Shown: positions 21,401 through 33,724, numbered from the stretch's first letter. The stretch is DNA of 60,600 nucleotides from Mycobacterium colombiense (GCF_003284935.1 NZ_QMEV01000028.1:1-60600), one strand, 5' to 3'. The notes: generated by a model not told the origin, from the sequence alone. Made by a program: numbers and translations.

Positions 21401-24400
21401 GCACTTGCTTTCCGAGCGTGGCGCGGGGCCGGGTGAGCGGGTTGCGGTGGTGATCCCGCGGTCGGCCGAAGCGGTGATGGCGATCTTCGCGGTGCTCAAG
21501 ACGGGTGCGGCGTATGTGCCGATCGACCCGAGCGTGCCGGCGGCGCGGTTGGAGTTCGTGCTCGGTGATGCCGCGCCGGTCGCGGCGGTGACCACCGCCG
21601 AGGTGCGGCCACAACTGGACGGCTTCGACGGGGTGATCGTCGACATCGACGACCCCGCCGTGCGCACCCAGCCCAGCACCGAGCTGCCGGTGCCGGCCCC
21701 GGAGAATATCGCCTACATCATCTACACCTCGGGAACCACCGGAACCCCCAAGGGCGTGGCGATTCCACACCACAACGTGACGTTGTTGCTTGAGACACTG
21801 GATGCTCAGCTCGGGTTGGGCCAGGTGTGGACGCAGTGTCATTCGCTGGCGTTTGACTTCTCGGTGTGGGAGGTCTTTGGGTCGTTGCTGTATGGCGGGC
21901 GTTTGGTGATCGTGCCGGATGCGGTGGTGCGCTCGGCCGAAGATTTGCATGCGTTGTTGGTGCGTGAGCAGGTCAGTGTGTTGAGCCAGACCCCGTCGGC
22001 GTTTTATGCGTTGCAGAGTGCTGATGCGTTGGCGCCGGAGTTGGGTGAGCAGTTGAAGTTGCAGACGGTGGTCTTCGGTGGTGAGGCGCTGGAGCCGCAT
22101 CGGTTGTCGACATGGCTGCATCGCCATCCGGGTCTGCCGCGGATGATCAATATGTATGGCATCACCGAGACCACGGTGCACGCGTCGTTTCGGGAGATCG
22201 TCGACGGGGATGTCGACAGCAACGTCAGCCCCATCGGGGTGCCGCTGGCCAACCTCGCCTTCTTCGTGCTCGACGGCTGGTTGCGGCAGGTTCCCGTGGG
22301 CGTGGTCGGTGAGCTCTACGTCGCCGGCGGCGGCTTGGCCACCGGCTATGTCGGCCGCCCGGGCCTGTCTGCCACGCGGTTCGTGGCGTGTCCGTATGGG
22401 GCGCCCGGCGGGCGGATGTATCGCACGGGTGACTTGGTGCGCTGGGGTGCCGACGGGCAGCTGGTGTACATGGGCCGAGCCGACGAGCAGGTCAAGATCC
22501 GCGGCTACCGCATCGAACTCGGCGAAATCCAGGCCGCCCTCGCCTCGCTGTCCGGGGTCGAGCACGCGGCGGTGATCGCCCGTGAGGACCGCCCCGGCGA
22601 CAAGCGGCTGGTGGGCTACGTGACCGGGACGGCCGACCCGGCCGAGGTTCGCGCCCAGCTCGGCGAGCGGTTGCCGAGCTACATGGTGCCCTCGGCCGTG
22701 GTGGTGCTCGAGGCGCTGCCGCTGACGGTCAACGGCAAGCTGGACACCCGCGCGCTGCCGGCGCCGGAGTATCAGGACGCCGACCGCTACCGCGCGCCGG
22801 TGAGCGCCATCGAGGAGATCCTGGCCGGCATCTACGCCCAGGTGCTGGGTGTGGAACGCGTCGGCGTCGACGACTCCTTCTTCGACCTCGGCGGCGACAG
22901 CATCCTGTCGATGCAGGTGGTGGCCCGCGCCCGCGCGGCCGGGGTGGTGTGCCGCCCGCGCGACGTCTTCGTCGAGCAGACGGTCGCCAAGCTGGCGCGC
23001 GTCGCCACGGTGGCCAGCGGCGACGACGACGTGATCGACGAGGGGCTCGGGCCGGTGGTGGCCACCCCGATCATGCGGTGGCTGCAGGCCATGGACGGCC
23101 CCGTCGAGCAGTTCAACCAGACCATGGTGCTCGCGGCGCCCGCGGAGGTCACCGCCGACGACGTGCCGGTGGTGGTGCAGGCGCTGCTCGATCGGCACGC
23201 GATGCTGCGGCTGCGCGTCGAGGACGACGGCGTCGGCGGCTGGTCGCTCGAGGTGCCCGAGGCGGGTTCGATCCAGGCCGGCGACTGCGTCGAGTCGGTG
23301 GACGTGCTCTCCGAAGCGGTGCTGGTCGACGCCCGGACGCGGCTGAATCTGGCCGACGGCGTGCTGCTGCGTGCCGTATGGGCAAGTGCGACAAACCAAT
23401 TGGCGTTGATCATCCACCACCTGGCCGTGGACGGCGTGTCCTGGCGGACCCTGATCGAGGACCTCAACATCGCCTGGGCGCAGCACCACAGCGGGCAGCC
23501 GGTGGCGCTGCCGGTGGGCGGCACCTCGTTCGCACGGTGGTCGTCACTGCTGGATGACTACGCGCGGCGCCCCGAGGTGGTCGAACGGCTGGAGGAGTGG
23601 CGGCAGGTGGCCGCCGTCCCGGCGGTGTTGCCGCAGGCCCAGCCCGAGGACACCTACGTGACGGCCGGGCAGTTCTCGGCGTCGCTGGACGTCGAGACGA
23701 CGCGGCTGCTGCTGGGCGAGGTGCCCGCGGCGTTCCACGCGGGCGTGCAAGACATTCTGTTGATCGCGTTCGGTCTGGCCTGGACCCAGTTCGTGGGCAC
23801 AGGCGCGCCGATCGCCATCGACGTGGAAGGCCACGGACGCAACGAGGAGCTGGGCCCGCAGGTGGACCTGTCCCGCACCGTCGGCTGGTTCACCGCGAAG
23901 TACCCGGTGTCGTTGCGGGTCGGGGGACTGTCCTGGGGCCAGGTGGTCGGCGGCGACGCGGCGCTGGGCGGGCTGGTCAAGGACGCCAAGGAACAACTGC
24001 GCGCCCTGCCGGACGGCTTGACCTACGGACTGCTGCGCTACCTGAATCCCGAAGCGGGACTGGATGATCCGGATCCGGTCATCGGGTTCAACTACCTGGG
24101 TCGGCTCGGCGGCGGGGCCGCCGAACTGTCCGCCGATCTGTGGCAGCTGGACCCGGACAGCTTCGCGCTGGCCGGCGCGGCGGGCGCGGTCGCGCTGCCG
24201 TTGCCGCACACGGTGGAGCTCAACGCCGGCACCATGGACACCGCGGACGGCCCGCACCTACAGGCCAACTGGACGTGGGCCCTCTCGGCGCTGGACGAGA
24301 AGCAGATCAGCCGGCTCAGCGAGCTGTGGTTCGACGCCCTCGCCGGCATCTGCGCGCACGTGCGCAACGGTGGCGGCGGGCTGACCCCGTCCGACATCGC

Positions 24401-25712
24401 GCCCGCCCGGCTGAGCCAGCGCGACCTCGACGAACTGCAGCAGCGGTACCGGATCGCCGACGTGTTGCCACTGACACCGCTGCAGCAGGGGCTGCTGTTC
24501 CACACCGGCACCGCCCAGGGCGGCGAAGAATCCGAAGACCTCTACGCGGTGCAGCTCGACATCTCGGTCGCCGGCGCCATCGACCCGGAACGGCTACGCC
24601 AGGCGGTGCACACCGTCATCACCCGCCATCCCAACGTGGTGGCCAGCTTCTCGGAGGACTTCGGGGAGCCGGTGCAGGTCCTCTCGGCCGACCCGGAGCT
24701 GGCCTGGCAATACGTCGAGCTGGACGCCGGCGGCGACATCGACGAGCAGGTGGAGCGGTTGTCCACGGCCGAACGCGTCGCCGTCTGCGACCTGGCCGGG
24801 CAGCCGCCGTTCCGGGGCGCCCTGATCCGCACCGCGGAGAACACCTACCGATTCGTGCTCACCAACCACCACATCGTGCTCGACGGCTGGTCGAAGCCGC
24901 TCCTGCTGCAAGAGATCTTTGCCAGCTATTTCGGCGTGCGGCTACCGGCGCCGGTGCCGTATCGCAGCTTCATCACCTGGCTGTCGGAGCAGGATCGGGC
25001 CGCCGCACAGGCGGCGTGGCGCGAGGTGCTCGAGGGTTTCGAGACCCCGACGCTGGTCGGGCCGTCGGGCCGCACGGGGCTCGGACCGCGCGGCGTCGCC
25101 GAGTTCGGAGTGTCCGCGGAGACCAGTCGACTGCTGGGCGAATTGGCCCGCTCGTGCCGTACGACGGTCAGCACGGTGCTGCAGGCGGCGTGGGCGCAGC
25201 TGCTGATGTGGCTCACGGGACAGCACGATGTGGTGTTCGGCACAGCGGTTTCGGGCCGTCGGCCGGAATTGGCCGGCTCCGACGCGATGGTGGGCCTTTT
25301 GATCAACACCGTGCCGGTGCGGGCCACCATCGGCGCCGACACCACCATCGCCGACCTACTTGACCAGCTACAACGCGCCTACACCAACACCTTGGACCAC
25401 CAGCATTTAGCACTGAATGAAATCCATCGTGTAACGGGACACGACCAAATTTTCGACACAATGTTCGTGTATGAGAACTATCCCATCGATACTGCCGCGC
25501 TATCGGCCGTGGACGAGTTAACTATTAGTGGATTCACGAATCGGGAATACAACCACTACCCGCTTTCGGTGCAAGCCGTGCCAGGCCACGAAATAGGTCT
25601 TCGCGTCGAGTTCGATACAGACGTGTTTGGCGAGGCGAGGATCGAAAAGCTTGTTGAGCGATTTCGGCGGGTGCTGGAAGCCATGACCGTGGACTTGGAG
25701 GAGCAGTCATGA
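15453..25712 (+). CDS. mps1: GPL peptide synthetase Mps1, modules 1-2 plus C3
   Basis: A 3419-residue NRPS that builds the first part of the GPL peptide. The ATG at 15453 follows a GGGGGAG box; the frame is open upstream but would overlap mbtH. Domains, in rough residues: C1 8-440 (HHIAIDG, 137), A1 454-930, T1 (Ser979 in LGGDS), E1 1025-1480 (HHLAVDG, 1152), C2 1500-1920 (HHIVIDG), A2 1945-2440, T2 (Ser2483), E2 2530-2985, C3 3005-3419 (HHIVLDG). C1 has no preceding module and is probably the lipo-initiation domain that joins the fatty acid to residue 1. Read by GrsA alignment, A1 is DFWTVAAVCK (Phe-like) and A2 DFWSVGMVHK (Thr-like). E domains after both make D-residues, and C2 and C3 have the LPLxPxQQGLLFH start of DCL domains. 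The product fits D-Phe-D-alloThr. The gene ends inside the C-A linker and overlaps mps2 by 4 bases. Confidence 0.93.
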   Translation: MEREDRALPLTRGQLDIWLSQEAGFAGTQWQLGLLVKIDGVVHHDALEKSITQAVAEAEPGRVSFFEVDGQVVQKPVDYPHVELTLDDLRGAPDPVQEAREKASSIQRTPMALNGQLFKFVLFQTGHEEFYLFGCCHHIAIDGLGMALVCRRVATIYSAMVAGKPIPDAYFGSVQDLVDLESGYEASDDYAEDKAYWSEHLPPESGPVDRLPTAAGEQDHYSPSASVQLAPAVANRIKELSKKLAIRRFSVTTAACALLVRGWSGSGSEVALDFPVSRRVRPESKTLPAMLAGVVPLVLTTEPQSSVADFCKHVDKRIRELLQHQRFPVHTLEGDGLRQAPNRVGINFIPSRLTLDLAGSPATASYTNHGPVGHFGLFFLGAGDQLFLSTAGPGQPFASFGVADLAGRLQQILEEMTADPDRPLSSIDLLTPDEPALIDQWSNRPALHEPVPDPISIPQAFAEHVQNAPDAVAVTFGDRALTFAELDEASTRLGHLLAGHGIGPGDCVAVMFPRCADAIVSMLGVLKTGAAYVPIDPAHASSRMDFVLADAGPRAVITTADLRSRLDDHDVLVVDVHDPAVDSQPTTALPLPAPENTAYIIYTSGTTGTPKGVAIPHLNVTWLIESLDAGLPKGNVWTQCHSAAFDFSVWEIFGALLRGRRLLIVPESVASSPQDLHALLVAEKVSVLTQTPSAVAMLPADDLESTALVVAGEACPTDVVDRWAAPGRVMLDAYGPTETTVCASISTPLTPGSLVVPIGSPIAGAAMFVLDKWLQPVPAGVVGELYLAGRGVGHGYVRRAGLTASRFVANPFGGPGARMYRTGDLVCWGPDGQLQYLGRADEQVKIRGYRIELGEIQAVLAGLDGVDQAAVIAREDRPGDKRLVGYITGTADPASLRAQLADKLPPYMVPTAIMVLDTLPLTGNGKLDKRALPSPEYAASEYRAPADAIEEILADIYAQVLGVERVGVDDSFFDLGGDSILSMQVVSRARAAGVICRPRDIFVEQTVARLARVSEVAGDGELGAADEGIGPVVATPIMRWLQTIDGPIDEFNQTMVLAAPAGVTEDDVTAVLQALLDRHPMLRLRVQDDGAGGWSLEAPEAGSVQARDCLRAVDALSDAALIEARGRLNVADGALMSAVWASGTSQLALVIHHLAVDGVSWRTLIEDLNIAWAQHHNGQPVELPVLGTSFARWSSLLADYAQSPAVAGQADAWRQVAATPAALPAVQPGDTYATAGQLTASLDADTTRLLLGEVPAAFHAGVQDILLIAFALAFTEFLGEAAPIGIDIEGHGRHEEVASRVDLSRTVGWFTTKYPAALQINGTLSWSQVAAGAAALGAVIKDAKEQLRALPDGLTYGLLRYLNDDVDLQGADPVIGFNYLGRLAAGADLSEDLWRVSEDSLSSAAVATAVAMPLAHTVELNAGTMDTEAGPHLHANWRWAPSALTDEQVNRLSQLWFDALTGICEHVRNGGGGLTPSDIAPARLDQQQIDELCRQHQIADVLPLSPVQQGLLFHTSFAQELEDLYAVQLGITVSGSLDAQRLREAVQTVVNRHPNLAARFIDEFGEPVQIIPAKPVMAWNYVELDGGGSAPRDEQVEALAAAERTAVCDLTGESPFRAALIRIAPDRHRFVLTIHHIVIDGWSLPVLMREVFAGYYGERLPAPPSYRSYLMWLAAQDRPGAQAAWGEALAGFEAPTLVAPPGKIGRRAVATYTISADTTRALTELARSSRTTVSTVLQGAWAQLLTWLTGQHDVAFGTAVSGRPTELAGADAMVGLLINTVPVRANIAAATTVADLLEQLQRVHAETLEHEHLALNEIHRVTGHDQLFDTLFLYENYPIDAGALLGVNELAVTEFSSREFNHYPLSVVATPGHELSLRVEYDTEVFDASGVETLIERLRQVMASMAADPAQRLSSIDLLDAAEHERLDAWGNRAMLAQRRRAQASIPALFAAQVARAADAVAITCGERSFTYREVEESANRLAHLLSERGAGPGERVAVVIPRSAEAVMAIFAVLKTGAAYVPIDPSVPAARLEFVLGDAAPVAAVTTAEVRPQLDGFDGVIVDIDDPAVRTQPSTELPVPAPENIAYIIYTSGTTGTPKGVAIPHHNVTLLLETLDAQLGLGQVWTQCHSLAFDFSVWEVFGSLLYGGRLVIVPDAVVRSAEDLHALLVREQVSVLSQTPSAFYALQSADALAPELGEQLKLQTVVFGGEALEPHRLSTWLHRHPGLPRMINMYGITETTVHASFREIVDGDVDSNVSPIGVPLANLAFFVLDGWLRQVPVGVVGELYVAGGGLATGYVGRPGLSATRFVACPYGAPGGRMYRTGDLVRWGADGQLVYMGRADEQVKIRGYRIELGEIQAALASLSGVEHAAVIAREDRPGDKRLVGYVTGTADPAEVRAQLGERLPSYMVPSAVVVLEALPLTVNGKLDTRALPAPEYQDADRYRAPVSAIEEILAGIYAQVLGVERVGVDDSFFDLGGDSILSMQVVARARAAGVVCRPRDVFVEQTVAKLARVATVASGDDDVIDEGLGPVVATPIMRWLQAMDGPVEQFNQTMVLAAPAEVTADDVPVVVQALLDRHAMLRLRVEDDGVGGWSLEVPEAGSIQAGDCVESVDVLSEAVLVDARTRLNLADGVLLRAVWASATNQLALIIHHLAVDGVSWRTLIEDLNIAWAQHHSGQPVALPVGGTSFARWSSLLDDYARRPEVVERLEEWRQVAAVPAVLPQAQPEDTYVTAGQFSASLDVETTRLLLGEVPAAFHAGVQDILLIAFGLAWTQFVGTGAPIAIDVEGHGRNEELGPQVDLSRTVGWFTAKYPVSLRVGGLSWGQVVGGDAALGGLVKDAKEQLRALPDGLTYGLLRYLNPEAGLDDPDPVIGFNYLGRLGGGAAELSADLWQLDPDSFALAGAAGAVALPLPHTVELNAGTMDTADGPHLQANWTWALSALDEKQISRLSELWFDALAGICAHVRNGGGGLTPSDIAPARLSQRDLDELQQRYRIADVLPLTPLQQGLLFHTGTAQGGEESEDLYAVQLDISVAGAIDPERLRQAVHTVITRHPNVVASFSEDFGEPVQVLSADPELAWQYVELDAGGDIDEQVERLSTAERVAVCDLAGQPPFRGALIRTAENTYRFVLTNHHIVLDGWSKPLLLQEIFASYFGVRLPAPVPYRSFITWLSEQDRAAAQAAWREVLEGFETPTLVGPSGRTGLGPRGVAEFGVSAETSRLLGELARSCRTTVSTVLQAAWAQLLMWLTGQHDVVFGTAVSGRRPELAGSDAMVGLLINTVPVRATIGADTTIADLLDQLQRAYTNTLDHQHLALNEIHRVTGHDQIFDTMFVYENYPIDTAALSAVDELTISGFTNREYNHYPLSVQAVPGHEIGLRVEFDTDVFGEARIEKLVERFRRVLEAMTVDLEEQS
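16810..18250 (+). other. Mps1 adenylation domain A1, Phe-like pocket
   Basis: The A3 core is [11 protein letters not shown] near 17256 and the pocket core is [10 protein letters not shown]. The ten-position code by alignment to GrsA is DFWTVAAVCK, close to the Phe code DAWTIAAICK. This agrees with Phe as the first GPL residue. Confidence 0.75.
21290..22770 (+). other. Mps1 adenylation domain A2, Thr-like pocket
   Basis: The pocket core is [11 protein letters not shown], the QTVVFGGEA strand and [14 protein letters not shown]. The code DFWSVGMVHK matches the Thr code DFWNIGMVHK at 8 of 10 positions. The core (about 21780-22180) uses more GTG/TTG/GGT codons than its surroundings. Confidence 0.78.
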
Positions 25713-28700
25713 CCGTCGGTGCGGGACGGCGATTGTTGTCGATCGATCTGCTGGATGGCGGAGAGCACGACCGACTCGATGAGTGGGGTAACCGCGCGGT
25801 CTTGACGAAGCCGGTCAAATCTCCGGCGTCGATTCCCGAGGTGTTCGCGACCCAGGTGGCGCGCGACCCCCAGGCCGTGGCGCTGACCTTCGGTGAGCGC
25901 TCGTTGACCTACCGCGAGCTCGATGAGGCCGCGAACCGGCTGGCGCACCTGCTGGCCGAGCAGGGCGCGCGCCCGGGTGAGTGCGTCGCGCTGCTGTTCT
26001 CCCGTTCCGCCGAAGCGATCATCTCCATTCTCGCGGTGCTCAAGACCGGGGCCGCCTACCTGCCGATCGACCCGGCGTTGCCGTCGGCGCGCATGGAGTT
26101 CATGCTCGGCGACGCCACGCCGATCGCGGTGGTGACGACGGCCAGCGTGCGCAGCCGGCTGGACGGGTTCGACCTGCCCGTCGTCGACGTCGACGAAGCC
26201 GCGGCCGACGACCAGCCCAGCAGCGAGCTGCCGGGCCCGGCGCCCGACGACATCGCGTACATGATCTACACCTCGGGCACGACGGGAACCCCCAAGGGCG
26301 TCGCCGTCACGCACCGCAACGTGACCGAGTTCCTGCGGACGCTGCACGCCGACCTGCCGACCGGACCAGGGAAGGTCTGGTCGCAGTGGCACTCGCTCGT
26401 CTTCGACGTCTCCGTCTGGGAGATCTGGGGTGCGCTGCTGCACGGCGGACGCCTGGTGGTGGTGCCCGAGTCGGTCGCCGGCTCGCCCGATGAGCTGCAC
26501 GCGCTGCTCGTCGCCGAGAAGGTCAACGTCCTGAGCCAGACGCCGTCGGCGGTGGGCATGCTCTCGCCGGAGGGCCTGGAGTCGACGGCGCTGGTGGTGG
26601 CCGGTGAGGCCTGCCCGGCCGAGGTGGTCGACCGCTGGGCGCCGGGACGCGTCATGATCAACGCCTACGGCCCGACCGAGGCCACCGTGTACGCCGCGAT
26701 GAGCACGCCGCTCGCGGGCGACTCCGGGGCACCGCCGATCGGCTCCCCGGTTCCCGGGGCGGCGCTGTTCGTGCTGGACAAGTGGCTGCGGCCCGCGCCG
26801 GAAGGCGTGGTCGGTGAGTTGTACGTGGCCGGGCGCGGCGTCGCCACCGGCTATGCCCGCCGGTCCGGATTGACGGCCTCGCGCTTCGTCGCCTGCCCCT
26901 TCGGCGGGCCGGGCTCGCGCATGTACCGCACCGGTGACCTGGTCCGCTGGGGCGCCGACGGCCAGCTGCAGTACCTGGGCCGCGCCGACGAGCAGGTCAA
27001 GATCCGCGGCTACCGCATCGAACTCGGCGAAATCCAGTCGGCCCTGGCCGCGCTGGACGGCGTCGAGCAGGCGGCGGTGATCGCCCGCGAGGACCGCCCC
27101 GGCGACAAGCGCCTGGTCGGCTACATCACTGGGACCGCCGACCCGACCGAGCTGCGCACCCAGCTGGGCCAGCGGCTGCCGGCCTACATGGTGCCGGCCG
27201 CGGTCGTCGTGCTGGAAAGCCTGCCCCTGACGGTCAACGGCAAGCTGGACAAGCGCGCCCTGCCCGCCCCCGAGTACCACAAGCGCGGCGGCCAGTACCG
27301 CGCCCCGAGCAACCACACCGAGGAGATCCTGGCCGGCATCTATGCCCAGGTGCTGGGTGTGGAGCGGGTCGGCGTGGACGACTCCTTCTTCGACCTCGGC
27401 GGGGACAGCATCCTGTCGATGCAGGTGGTGGCCCGGGCCCGGGCGGCCGGCGTGATGTGCCGCCCGCGCGACGTGTTCGTCGAGCAGACCGTCGCCCGGC
27501 TGGCCCGCGTGGCCACCGACGGCGCCGACGAGGACGACGTGGTCGACGAGGGGATCGGGCCGGTGCTGGCCACCCCGATCATGCACTGGCTGCAAACCGT
27601 CGAAGGTCCGATCGACGACTTCAACCAGACCATGGTGCTGGCCGCGCCCGCGGGCGTCACCTCCGACGACGTCGTCGTCGTGCTGCAGGCCCTGCTGGAC
27701 CGGCACCCGATGCTGCGGCTGCGCGTCGAGGACGACGGCGAGGGCGGCTGGTCGCTGCAGGCGCCCGAACCGGGCACCGTGCAGGCCGCCGACTGCCTGC
27801 AGTCGGTCGACGAACTGTCCGACGCCACCCTGGTGGCGGCCCGGTCCCGGCTGAACCCGGGCGCGGGAATCATGGTGAGCGCCGTCTGGGCAAGCAAGAC
27901 AAGCCAGTTGGCGCTGATCATCCACCACGTGGCCGTCGACGGCGTGTCGTGGCGGACGCTGATCGAGGACCTGAACATCGCCTGGGCGCAGCACCACAGC
28001 GGCCAGCCGGTGGCGCTGCCCGCCGGCGGGACCTCGTTCGCCCGCTGGTCCTCGCTGCTCGCCGAGCACGCACTCAGCCCCGAGGTCGTCGCGCAGGCCG
28101 ACGTCTGGCGCGAGGTCGTCGCCACCCCGGCCGTGCTGCCGGCGGTGCGCCCCGAGGAGGACACCTACCAGACGGCCGAGCAGCTGTCGGTGTCGCTGGA
28201 CGTCGAAACGACCCGCCTGCTGCTGGGTGAGGTGCCCGCGGCGTTCCACGCCGGGGTGCAGGACATCCTGTTGATCGCGTTCGGGATGGCCTGGACGCAG
28301 TTCCTCGGCGACAGCACGCCGATCGGCATCGACGTCGAGGGCCACGGCCGGCAGGAAGAGCTGGGCCCGCGCGTCGACCTGTCGCGCACCGTGGGCTGGT
28401 TCACCACCAAGTACCCGGTGTCGCTGACGGTCGACGGCCTGGACTGGGCGAAGGTGGTGGCCGGCGACGACGCGCTGGGCGCGGCGGTCAAGGCCACCAA
28501 GGAGCAGCTGCGCGCCCTGCCCGACGGGCTGACCTACGGCCTGCTGCGCTACCTGAACCCCGACATCGACCTGGGCGGATCCGACCCGGTGATCGGGTTC
28601 AACTACCTGGGACGGCTGGGCGCGGCCGCCGACCTGCCCGGCGAGTTGTGGCGGCTCAGCCCCGACAGCCTGTCGCTGAGCGGCGCCGCCGCGGCCGTCG

Positions 28701-31700
28701 CGATGCCGCTGATGCACACCGTCGACCTCAACGCCGGCACCATGGACACCGAGGAAGGCCCGCACCTGCACGCCAACTGGACGTGGGCGGCCTCGGCGAT
28801 GGACCGCGAGCAGATCAGCCGGCTCAGCCAGCTGTGGTTCGAGGCCCTGACCGGCATCTGCGCCCACGTGCAGGGCGGTGGCGGCGGGTTGACCCCGTCC
28901 GACATCGCGCCCGCGCGGCTGAACCAGCGCCAGATCGACGAGCTGAGCAAGCAGCACCAGGTCGCCGACATCCTGCCGCTGACCCCGCTGCAGCAGGGGC
29001 TGCTGTTCCACGCCAGCTTCGCGCAGGACCCCGGTGATGACGTCTACGCGGTGCAGCTCGGCATCACCGTGACCGGCGAGCTGGACTCGCACCGCCTGCA
29101 CGACGCCGTGCACACCGTGGTCAACCGCCACCCCAACCTGGCGGCCCGGTTCTGCCCGCAGTTCGGCGAGCCCGTCCAGGTCATCCCGGCCGACCCGGTC
29201 ATGGCGTGGCGGTACATCCAGCTGGGCGCCGAGGACCTGGACCCCGAGCAACGGGTCGACGAGCTGTGCGCCGCCGAACGCGCCGCGGTGAGCGATCTGG
29301 CCAACCGGCCGGCGTTCCGCGCCGCGCTGATCCGGACCGCGGACAACAGGTACCGGTTCGTGCTGACCAACCACCACATCGTGATGGACGGCTGGTCGCT
29401 GCCCATCCTGCTCCGCGAGATCCTCGCCAGCTACTACGGCGACCAGCTGCCCGCGCCGGCGACCTACCGCAGCTACCTGACCTGGCTGGCCAGCCAGGAC
29501 CGTGCCGCCGCGCAGGCGGCGTGGCGCCAGGTGCTCGACGGGTTCGACACCCCCACCCTGGTGGGACCGGCCGGCCGGATGCGGCTCGGCCGGCGGGCCG
29601 TGGAGTCCTACCGGCTGTCCGCGGAGACCACGCGCGCCCTGGGCGAGCTGGCCCGCACCTGCCACACCACCGTCAACACCGTGCTGCAGGCCGCGTGGGC
29701 ACAGTTGCTGATGCGGCTGACCGGCCAGCATGACGTCGCGTTCGGCACCGCGGTGTCGGGCCGGCCGGCCGACCTGGTCGGCGCCGAGTCCATGGTGGGC
29801 CTGCTGATCAACACCGTTCCGGTCCGGGCCAGCATCACCTCGGAGACCACCGTCGCCGACGTGCTGGACCAGCTGCAGCAGCACCACAACGACACCCTCG
29901 AACACGAGCACCTGGCGCTGAGCGACATCCACCACGTCACCGGCCACGACGCGCTGTTCGACACCTTGTTCTTGTACGAGAACTACCCGATCGACACCAG
30001 CGTGCCGTTGGGCTTCCACGAGTTGGCCATCACCGATGTCACCAACCGCGAGTACAACCACTACCCGCTGTCGGTGATGGCGCTGCCGGGCCGGGAACTG
30101 GGCCTGCGCGTCGAATTCGACACCGACGTGTTCGACGCCGCCGGCATCGAAAAGCTGACCGAGAGGTTCCAGCGGGTGCTGTCGGAGATGACGGCCGACC
30201 CGACCCGACGGCTCATGTCGCTGGACGTCGTCGACGAGCACGAGCACGCCTGGCTCGACGAGCGCGGCAACCGCGCGGTGTTGAGCCAGCCGGCGACCGC
30301 GAAGTCGATCCCGGCGATGTTCGCCGCCCAGGTGGCCAGCGCCCCGGACGCGCCGGCGCTGACCTTCGATGGCAGCACGATGACGTACCGGGAGCTCGAC
30401 GAGGCCGCCAACCGGATGGCGCACCTGCTGACCGAAGAGGGCGCCGGCCCGGGCGAGCGGGTCGCGCTGCTGTTCTCGCGATCCGCCGACGCGATCGTCG
30501 CCATCCTCGCGGTGCTGAAGACCGGGGCGGCCTACCTGCCGATCGACCCGGCGCTGCCGGCCGCCCGGATCGAATTCCTGCTCACCGACGCCGAGCCGGT
30601 CGCCGTGGTGACCACCGCGGCTCTGCGGGAGCGGGTGGCGGGCTGCGGCCCGACGGTGATCGACGTCGACGACCCGGCGCTGGCCACCCAGCCCGCGACG
30701 GCGCTGCCGATACCGGCGTCGGACAACATCGCCTACGTCATCTACACGTCCGGAACCACCGGCGTCCCGAAGGGTGTGGCAGTCACGCACGCCAACGTCG
30801 CCCAGCTGGTCGAGACGCTGCACGCCGACCTCCCGGAGGGCGGGGTGTGGGCGCAGTGGCACTCACTGGTGTTCGACGTCTCGGTGCACGAGATCTGGGG
30901 CGCGCTGCTGCACGGCGGACGCCTGGTCGTGGTGCCCGAGTCGGTCGCGGCCGCGCCCGACGAGCTGCACGCGCTGCTGGTCTCCGAACAGGTCACCGTG
31001 CTGAGCCAGACCCCGTCGGCGGTGGGCATGCTCTCGCCGGAGGGCCTGGAGTCGACGGCGCTGGTGGTGGCCGGTGAGGCCTGCCCGGTCGAGGTCGTCG
31101 ACCGGTGGGCGCCGGGACGCGTGATGATTAACGCCTACGGCCCGACCGAGGCCACGGTCTACGCGGCCATGAGCGCGCCGCTGAAGAGCGGAACCGGATC
31201 GGCACCCATCGGTTCGCCCGTGCCCCGCGCCGCGCTGTTCGTGCTGGACCGGTGGCTGCGCCCCGCGCCCGAGGGCGTCGTCGGCGAGCTGTACATCGCC
31301 GGTCATGGTGTGGCGACCGGGTATTCGCGCCGGCCCGGCCTTACGGCGGGACGCTTCGTCGCCTGCCCGTTCGGCGGTCCGGGTTCGCGGATGTACCGCA
31401 CCGGCGACCTGGTCCGGTGGGGCCGCGACGGTCAGCTCGAGTACCTGGGCCGCGCCGACGAGCAGGTCAAGCTGCGCGGCTACCGCATCGAGCTCGGTGA
31501 GGTCCAGGCGGCTCTGGCCGCGCTGGACGGCGTCGAGCAGGCCGCGGTGATCGCCCGCGAGGACCGCCCCGGCGACAAGCGCCTGGTCGGCTACATCACC
31601 GGAACCGCCGACCCGGTCGGCATCCGCATCCAGCTGGCCGACCGGCTGCCGGCGTACATGGTGCCGGCCGCGGTGGTGGTGCTGGACGCGCTGCCATTGA

Positions 31701-33358
31701 CGGTCAACGGCAAGCTGGACCGGCGCGCTCTGCCCGCACCGGAGTACCAGAAGCGCGGCGGCGAGTACGTCGCGCCGTCCGACCCCACCGAAGAGATCGT
31801 CGCCGACATCTTCGCCCGCGTCCTCGGGATGGAACGGGTGTCGGTCGAGGACTCCTTCTTCGAGCTGGGCGGGGACTCGCTGTCCGCGATGCGGGTGATC
31901 GCCGAGATCAACACCGCCGTCGATGGCGCGCTGTCGGTGCGCACCCTGTTCGACTCGCAGTCGGTCCGCAGCCTGAGCCAGCGGATCACCAGCGGGGCCG
32001 ACACCGAGGGCGCCGCCGGACCCGGCTTTGCCGCGGTGCACGGCGCCGACGCGAAGGAGGTCCACGCCCGCGACCTCACCCTCGACAAGTTCATCGACGC
32101 GACGACGTTGTCGACCGCGCCGACGCTGCCCGGCCCGAGCGCCGAGGTCCGGACGGTCCTGCTGACCGGGGCGACCGGTTTCCTGGGTCGCTACCTGGTG
32201 CTGGAATGGCTCGAGCAGCTGGAAGTCGTGGGCGGCAAGCTGATCTGCCTGGTGCGGGCCAAGTCCGACGAGGACGCGTGGCTGCGGTTGGAGAAGACCT
32301 TCAACAGCGGAGACCCGGAATTGCTGCAGCACTTCCAGGAATTGGCCGAAGAGCACCTCGAGGTCGTCGCCGGCGACAAGGGCCAGGCCAACCTGGGCCT
32401 GGACGAACAGACCTGGCAGCGGCTGGCCGACACCGTCGACCTGATCGTCGACTCCGCGGCCGTGGTCAACGGCGTCCTGCCCTACAACGAACTGTTCACC
32501 CCCAACGTCGGGGGCACGGCCGAGCTGATCCGGTTGGCGCTCACCACGAAGAAGAAGCCGTACGCGTACGTGTCGACTTCAGACGTGGGCCGCCAGATCG
32601 ACCCGGCGGCGTTCACCGAGGATGCCGACATCCGGGTCATCAGCGCCACCCGCGTCATCGACGGCGGCTACGCCAACGGGTACGGCAACAGCAAGTGGGC
32701 GGGCGAGGTCCTGCTGCGCGAGGCCCACGACCTGTGCGGCCTGCCGGTCTCGGTGTTCCGCTCCGACATGATCCTGGCCGACACCAGCTACGCCGGTCAG
32801 CTCAACGTCGCGGACATCTTCACCCGGATGATCCTGAGCGTCGTGGCCACCGGCACCGCGCCCAAGTCGTTCTATCAGCTCGATGCCGACGGCAACCGGC
32901 AGAGCGCGCACTTCGACGGCCTGCCCGTCGAGTTCGTCGCCGAGGCGATCGCCAAACTGGGCGCCCAGGTGATGGACGGGTTCGAGACGTACCACGTGAT
33001 GAACCCGCACGACGACGGCATCGGCCTCGACGAGTACGTCGACTGGCTGATCGAAGCGGGCTACCCCATCGAACGCGTCAACGACTTCGGCGAGTGGCTG
33101 CAGCGCTTCGAGACCGGCCTGCGCGGCCTGCCGGAACGGCAGCGGCAGAACTCGGTGCTGCAGATGCTGATGTTGCTGCTGCGCGACCCGAAGAACCTGC
33201 AGCCCGCCGAGCCGGCCCGGGGCGCCTTCGCGTCGACGGACCGCTTCCGGGCCGCCGTGCAAGAAGCGAAGGTCGGTTCCGACAACGACATCCCGCATGT
33301 CAGCGCGCCGGTGATCGTCAAGTACGTCACCGACCTGCAACTGCTCGGTTTGCTGTAA
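25709..33358 (+). CDS. mps2: GPL peptide synthetase Mps2, modules 3-4 with terminal reductase
   Basis: A 2549-residue NRPS that completes the GPL tetrapeptide. Its ATG overlaps the mps1 stop (ATGA). It starts in the linker, so module 3 takes its C domain from Mps1. Domains, in rough residues: A3 30-510, T3 (about 565, [10 protein letters not shown]), E3 610-1065 (HHVAVDG), C4 1085-1500 (HHIVMDG), A4 1530-2010, T4 (Ser2057, LGGDSLSAM) and a thioester reductase 2150-2549. The reductase has [12 protein letters not shown] for NADPH, the catalytic YVSTSDVG and YGNSK. A3 reads DVWSVAAVYK and A4 DVHSVAAVYK, nearly the same pocket, as expected for D-Ala followed by L-alaninol. E3 makes residue 3 D; no E follows T4. 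Reductive release explains the amino-alcohol end of GPL. A strong hairpin terminator follows. Confidence 0.93.
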   Translation: MTVGAGRRLLSIDLLDGGEHDRLDEWGNRAVLTKPVKSPASIPEVFATQVARDPQAVALTFGERSLTYRELDEAANRLAHLLAEQGARPGECVALLFSRSAEAIISILAVLKTGAAYLPIDPALPSARMEFMLGDATPIAVVTTASVRSRLDGFDLPVVDVDEAAADDQPSSELPGPAPDDIAYMIYTSGTTGTPKGVAVTHRNVTEFLRTLHADLPTGPGKVWSQWHSLVFDVSVWEIWGALLHGGRLVVVPESVAGSPDELHALLVAEKVNVLSQTPSAVGMLSPEGLESTALVVAGEACPAEVVDRWAPGRVMINAYGPTEATVYAAMSTPLAGDSGAPPIGSPVPGAALFVLDKWLRPAPEGVVGELYVAGRGVATGYARRSGLTASRFVACPFGGPGSRMYRTGDLVRWGADGQLQYLGRADEQVKIRGYRIELGEIQSALAALDGVEQAAVIAREDRPGDKRLVGYITGTADPTELRTQLGQRLPAYMVPAAVVVLESLPLTVNGKLDKRALPAPEYHKRGGQYRAPSNHTEEILAGIYAQVLGVERVGVDDSFFDLGGDSILSMQVVARARAAGVMCRPRDVFVEQTVARLARVATDGADEDDVVDEGIGPVLATPIMHWLQTVEGPIDDFNQTMVLAAPAGVTSDDVVVVLQALLDRHPMLRLRVEDDGEGGWSLQAPEPGTVQAADCLQSVDELSDATLVAARSRLNPGAGIMVSAVWASKTSQLALIIHHVAVDGVSWRTLIEDLNIAWAQHHSGQPVALPAGGTSFARWSSLLAEHALSPEVVAQADVWREVVATPAVLPAVRPEEDTYQTAEQLSVSLDVETTRLLLGEVPAAFHAGVQDILLIAFGMAWTQFLGDSTPIGIDVEGHGRQEELGPRVDLSRTVGWFTTKYPVSLTVDGLDWAKVVAGDDALGAAVKATKEQLRALPDGLTYGLLRYLNPDIDLGGSDPVIGFNYLGRLGAAADLPGELWRLSPDSLSLSGAAAAVAMPLMHTVDLNAGTMDTEEGPHLHANWTWAASAMDREQISRLSQLWFEALTGICAHVQGGGGGLTPSDIAPARLNQRQIDELSKQHQVADILPLTPLQQGLLFHASFAQDPGDDVYAVQLGITVTGELDSHRLHDAVHTVVNRHPNLAARFCPQFGEPVQVIPADPVMAWRYIQLGAEDLDPEQRVDELCAAERAAVSDLANRPAFRAALIRTADNRYRFVLTNHHIVMDGWSLPILLREILASYYGDQLPAPATYRSYLTWLASQDRAAAQAAWRQVLDGFDTPTLVGPAGRMRLGRRAVESYRLSAETTRALGELARTCHTTVNTVLQAAWAQLLMRLTGQHDVAFGTAVSGRPADLVGAESMVGLLINTVPVRASITSETTVADVLDQLQQHHNDTLEHEHLALSDIHHVTGHDALFDTLFLYENYPIDTSVPLGFHELAITDVTNREYNHYPLSVMALPGRELGLRVEFDTDVFDAAGIEKLTERFQRVLSEMTADPTRRLMSLDVVDEHEHAWLDERGNRAVLSQPATAKSIPAMFAAQVASAPDAPALTFDGSTMTYRELDEAANRMAHLLTEEGAGPGERVALLFSRSADAIVAILAVLKTGAAYLPIDPALPAARIEFLLTDAEPVAVVTTAALRERVAGCGPTVIDVDDPALATQPATALPIPASDNIAYVIYTSGTTGVPKGVAVTHANVAQLVETLHADLPEGGVWAQWHSLVFDVSVHEIWGALLHGGRLVVVPESVAAAPDELHALLVSEQVTVLSQTPSAVGMLSPEGLESTALVVAGEACPVEVVDRWAPGRVMINAYGPTEATVYAAMSAPLKSGTGSAPIGSPVPRAALFVLDRWLRPAPEGVVGELYIAGHGVATGYSRRPGLTAGRFVACPFGGPGSRMYRTGDLVRWGRDGQLEYLGRADEQVKLRGYRIELGEVQAALAALDGVEQAAVIAREDRPGDKRLVGYITGTADPVGIRIQLADRLPAYMVPAAVVVLDALPLTVNGKLDRRALPAPEYQKRGGEYVAPSDPTEEIVADIFARVLGMERVSVEDSFFELGGDSLSAMRVIAEINTAVDGALSVRTLFDSQSVRSLSQRITSGADTEGAAGPGFAAVHGADAKEVHARDLTLDKFIDATTLSTAPTLPGPSAEVRTVLLTGATGFLGRYLVLEWLEQLEVVGGKLICLVRAKSDEDAWLRLEKTFNSGDPELLQHFQELAEEHLEVVAGDKGQANLGLDEQTWQRLADTVDLIVDSAAVVNGVLPYNELFTPNVGGTAELIRLALTTKKKPYAYVSTSDVGRQIDPAAFTEDADIRVISATRVIDGGYANGYGNSKWAGEVLLREAHDLCGLPVSVFRSDMILADTSYAGQLNVADIFTRMILSVVATGTAPKSFYQLDADGNRQSAHFDGLPVEFVAEAIAKLGAQVMDGFETYHVMNPHDDGIGLDEYVDWLIEAGYPIERVNDFGEWLQRFETGLRGLPERQRQNSVLQMLMLLLRDPKNLQPAEPARGAFASTDRFRAAVQEAKVGSDNDIPHVSAPVIVKYVTDLQLLGLL
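25835..27275 (+). other. Mps2 adenylation domain A3, probably Ala
   Basis: The pocket core is FDVSVWEIW and the code reads DVWSVAAVYK. It is not a textbook Ala code. It is assigned from its position in the GPL line and from its near identity to the A4 pocket. Confidence 0.6.
30310..31745 (+). other. Mps2 adenylation domain A4, probably Ala (released as alaninol)
   Basis: The code reads DVHSVAAVYK. It differs from A3 only at position 239 (His for Trp, in FDVSVHEIW). Long stretches match A3 at DNA level, including 76 identical bases at 31013-31088. Confidence 0.6.
32130..33355 (+). other. Mps2 thioester reductase domain
   Basis: This is a short-chain dehydrogenase-type R domain with [14 protein letters not shown] and YGNSK. 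It would release the peptide by NADPH reduction to an aldehyde or alcohol. It is closely related to the R domain of the second NRPS. Confidence 0.88.
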
Positions 33359-33375
33359 TCCCTTCGGGGAGCTCG

Positions 33376-33409
33376 AAAGCGGCGTGGTCCACCGGGGCCA
33401 CGCCGCTTT
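33376..33409 (+). terminator. Intrinsic terminator after mps2
   Basis: A 12-bp perfect stem (AAAGCGGCGTGG at 33376-33387 with CCACGCCGCTTT at 33398-33409), a 10-base loop and a TTTT end begin 17 bases after the mps2 stop. It separates the first NRPS operon from the second. Confidence 0.85.
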
Positions 33410-33410
33410 T

Positions 33411-33724
33411 GTGTGATGCGCAATTCGTTGTGATGGTCGGGCACAGGCGGCGGGGGTCCGGCCGCGGATAACGCGGCGATAACGATCCATGCCGCAATGC
33501 GTGGCGACCAACGCCGAAACCCCCCGAAACATGCCATACCGTACGTTGCTGCGACCATCTTAACCAGTACTGGAGGTATGTATCAAGACCCTTGCCTTGA
33601 GTGGAATCTATTATTTTGGCAATTCACAGGACATTAAGTTTGTATAACCCTGGACTAACGGGGTAGTCCTCTACTAAATTTTCGAACTGTTGCACTCATG
33701 TTGACTACGGCGTCTTCGGAGTGG
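33411..33724 (+). promoter_or_regulatory. AT-rich promoter region of the second NRPS
   Basis: The stretch from about 33555 to 33700 is much richer in A and T than anything around it (for example around TGGAATCTATTATTTTGG and ACATTAAGTTTGTATAACC). The end, 33669-33724, is homologous to the mbtH leader. No gene is supported; a tiny frame after GGAGGT at about 33572 has poor ribosome-binding spacing. A promoter independent of mps2 is likely because a terminator lies upstream. Confidence 0.5.

Noticed and set aside
25556..30862. 1768-codon open frame on the minus strand across mps1/mps2
   Set aside because: It is antisense to unmistakable NRPS domains and is rich in Arg, Gly, His and Val with no motif. 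It is a by-product of strong third-position GC bias.
15179..33358. Mycobactin (mbt) siderophore synthesis
   Set aside because: MbtH alone suggested it, but there is no salicylate, Lys-hydroxylating or PKS component. The codes, E domains and terminal reductase fit GPL instead.
33570..33640. Tiny frame after GGAGGT near 33572 (about 19 codons)
   Set aside because: The ribosome-binding box is one base from the ATG, there is no similarity, and it lies in the AT-rich promoter region.
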